64,000 nt of DNA from Pseudomonas graminis (lineage in GTDB: Bacteria > Pseudomonadota > Gammaproteobacteria > Pseudomonadales > Pseudomonadaceae). The notes beneath the pieces are model-generated. The model was not told the DNA's origin. It saw only the letters and a list, made by a program, of their open reading frames with translations, and did no database searches. Position numbers and translations under genes: made by a program. Below are positions 63,135 to 64,000 of this stretch, one piece after another. Location: positions 186,001 to 250,000 of the forward strand of contig NZ_MTSB01000005.1 of assembly GCF_002093745.1 (NCBI RefSeq), in the 5' to 3' direction. Position 1 is the stretch's first letter. Every line of letters starts with the position of its first letter.

Positions 63135-64000
63135 ATGAAGGTGCTCAACTGATCGATGTCCGTGGTCTGAGTGTCGCTTACCGCTTCGACGGCCAGATCA
63201 ATCAGGCCGTGCGCAGCGTCTCGTTTCAGGTGACCAGAGGCGAGACCGTGGCGATTGTCGGCGAGTCCGGCTCCGGCAAATCGACAATCGCCAACGCAAT
63301 CCTCGGCCTGCTGCCGGACAACGCGACCATCACCCACGGTGAACTGCACGTAGACGGTCAAGATCTGAGCCAGGCTTCCGAGCGCGAGAAACGCAGGGTT
63401 CGCGGCAGCGTGATCGGTCTGGTGCCGCAAGACCCGATGGTCAGCCTCAACCCGACCTTGCGCATCGGTCGACAAATTGCCGAAGCGCTGATTCAGGCCA
63501 ATGGCCGTCGCTACCCGGCAGTCGATGCTGATGTGCTGGAGCTATTACAGCACGTGGGTCTGGACAAGCCCGTGCTGCGCGCCCGACAGTACCCGCATGA
63601 ATTGTCCGGTGGCATGCGCCAGCGCGTTTTGATCGCTATCGCGCTGGCCGGCCATCCGAGGCTGATCATCGCTGACGAGCCCACCAGCGCGCTGGATGTG
63701 ACCGTGCAGCGCAAAATCCTCGACCACCTGCAACAGCTGGTGGCCGAACGAGGCATTTCCCTGCTGATCATCACCCACGATCTCGGCGTGGCAGCCGACC
63801 GTGCTGACCGCGTGCTGGTGATGAAAAGTGGCGAGTTGGTCGAACAAGGCGCGCCGCAACACATCCTCATCAACCCGGCCCATGCCTACACCCGCGCACT
63901 GATCGCTGCGGCACCGGCTTTCGGACAGCGCAAAAGCCCGGTGGCTTCGCGCCCGATACTGGCCAACGACACACCATTGCTGACGCTGAGCAATATCGGC
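63131..64000 (+). CDS. ABC transporter ATP-binding protein, probably two fused NBDs (partial)
   Basis: A gene truncated by the window end after 290 codons. The first ATPase domain is complete: Walker [10 protein letters not shown] (about 45), Q-loop LVPQDPMVSLNP, signature LSGGMRQRVLIAIAL, Walker [14 protein letters not shown]-loop ITHDL, and the peptide-transporter tail PAHAYTRALIAAAP. The last visible residues, TPLLTLSNIG, look like the start of a second ATPase domain, as in YejF-type double-NBD proteins. The last part of the operon lies outside. Confidence 0.93.
   Translation, partial: MNEGAQLIDVRGLSVAYRFDGQINQAVRSVSFQVTRGETVAIVGESGSGKSTIANAILGLLPDNATITHGELHVDGQDLSQASEREKRRVRGSVIGLVPQDPMVSLNPTLRIGRQIAEALIQANGRRYPAVDADVLELLQHVGLDKPVLRARQYPHELSGGMRQRVLIAIALAGHPRLIIADEPTSALDVTVQRKILDHLQQLVAERGISLLIITHDLGVAADRADRVLVMKSGELVEQGAPQHILINPAHAYTRALIAAAPAFGQRKSPVASRPILANDTPLLTLSNIG

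Overview
The window reads as chromosome of a fluorescent Pseudomonas, most likely of the P. syringae group. The basis is the gacA–uvrC–pgsA–tRNA-Gly block with a TTG-started gacA, plus a yejABEF transporter, pgm, a PilU-like ATPase and several pseudomonad regulators. Species assignment is inference; no rRNA or pathogenicity marker is present.

Layout. (1) 1–12.4 kb is accessory. A broken IS3-type transposase remnant is followed by a tight seven-gene minus-strand operon: DUF1302 outer-membrane barrel, DUF1329 protein, YCF48/BNR-repeat protein, RND/MMPL transporter, MFS carrier, FAH-family hydrolase and cyclase-family hydrolase. A NodD-like LysR gene diverges from it and a MarR pseudogene follows. 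The block abuts the 3' end of tRNA-Gly(GCC), a known integration target, where a perfect 12-bp tandem repeat remains. (2) 12.4–18.6 kb is core: tRNA-Gly, pgsA, uvrC, gacA, a phage-like repressor/Cro pair, then a DAHP synthase behind two short aromatic-rich leader ORFs with a terminator and alternative hairpins, and a parvulin. (3) 18.8–30.2 kb is core: yejABEF, a PilT/PilU-family ATPase, a second parvulin, pgm and a nuclease–iron-sulfur helicase. (4) 30.3–36.2 kb holds a MocR-type regulator with an unrecognised PP-loop enzyme, then an MDR oxidoreductase divergent from a LysR gene. (5) 36.1–39.7 kb is a small inserted element carrying a NERD nuclease/SF1 helicase protein. It is bounded by imperfect ~160-bp direct repeats that duplicate the 3' end of the LysR gene. 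(6) 39.8–44.1 kb is a GntR / ADP-ribosylglycohydrolase / NCS1 permease / PfkB kinase operon, probably for nucleoside salvage, followed by a large hybrid histidine kinase (44.3–47.8 kb). (7) 48–55.3 kb holds an ABC exporter, a NemR-like TetR/old-yellow-enzyme operon with two matching operators, and a second OYE with a divergent LysR. (8) 55.3–64 kb holds an amino-acid ABC importer divergent from a small ORF plus XRE-cupin regulator, then a peptide/opine-type ABC importer that runs off the window.

The items most worth follow-up are the aromatic leader/attenuator region ahead of the DAHP synthase, the element inserted at the LysR 3' end, the seven-gene envelope/catabolic operon beside tRNA-Gly, the GacA allele lacking its conserved aromatic switch residue, the orphan PP-loop enzyme, and the ADP-ribosylglycohydrolase nucleoside operon. 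No CRISPR array, rRNA, integrase or intact transposase was seen.
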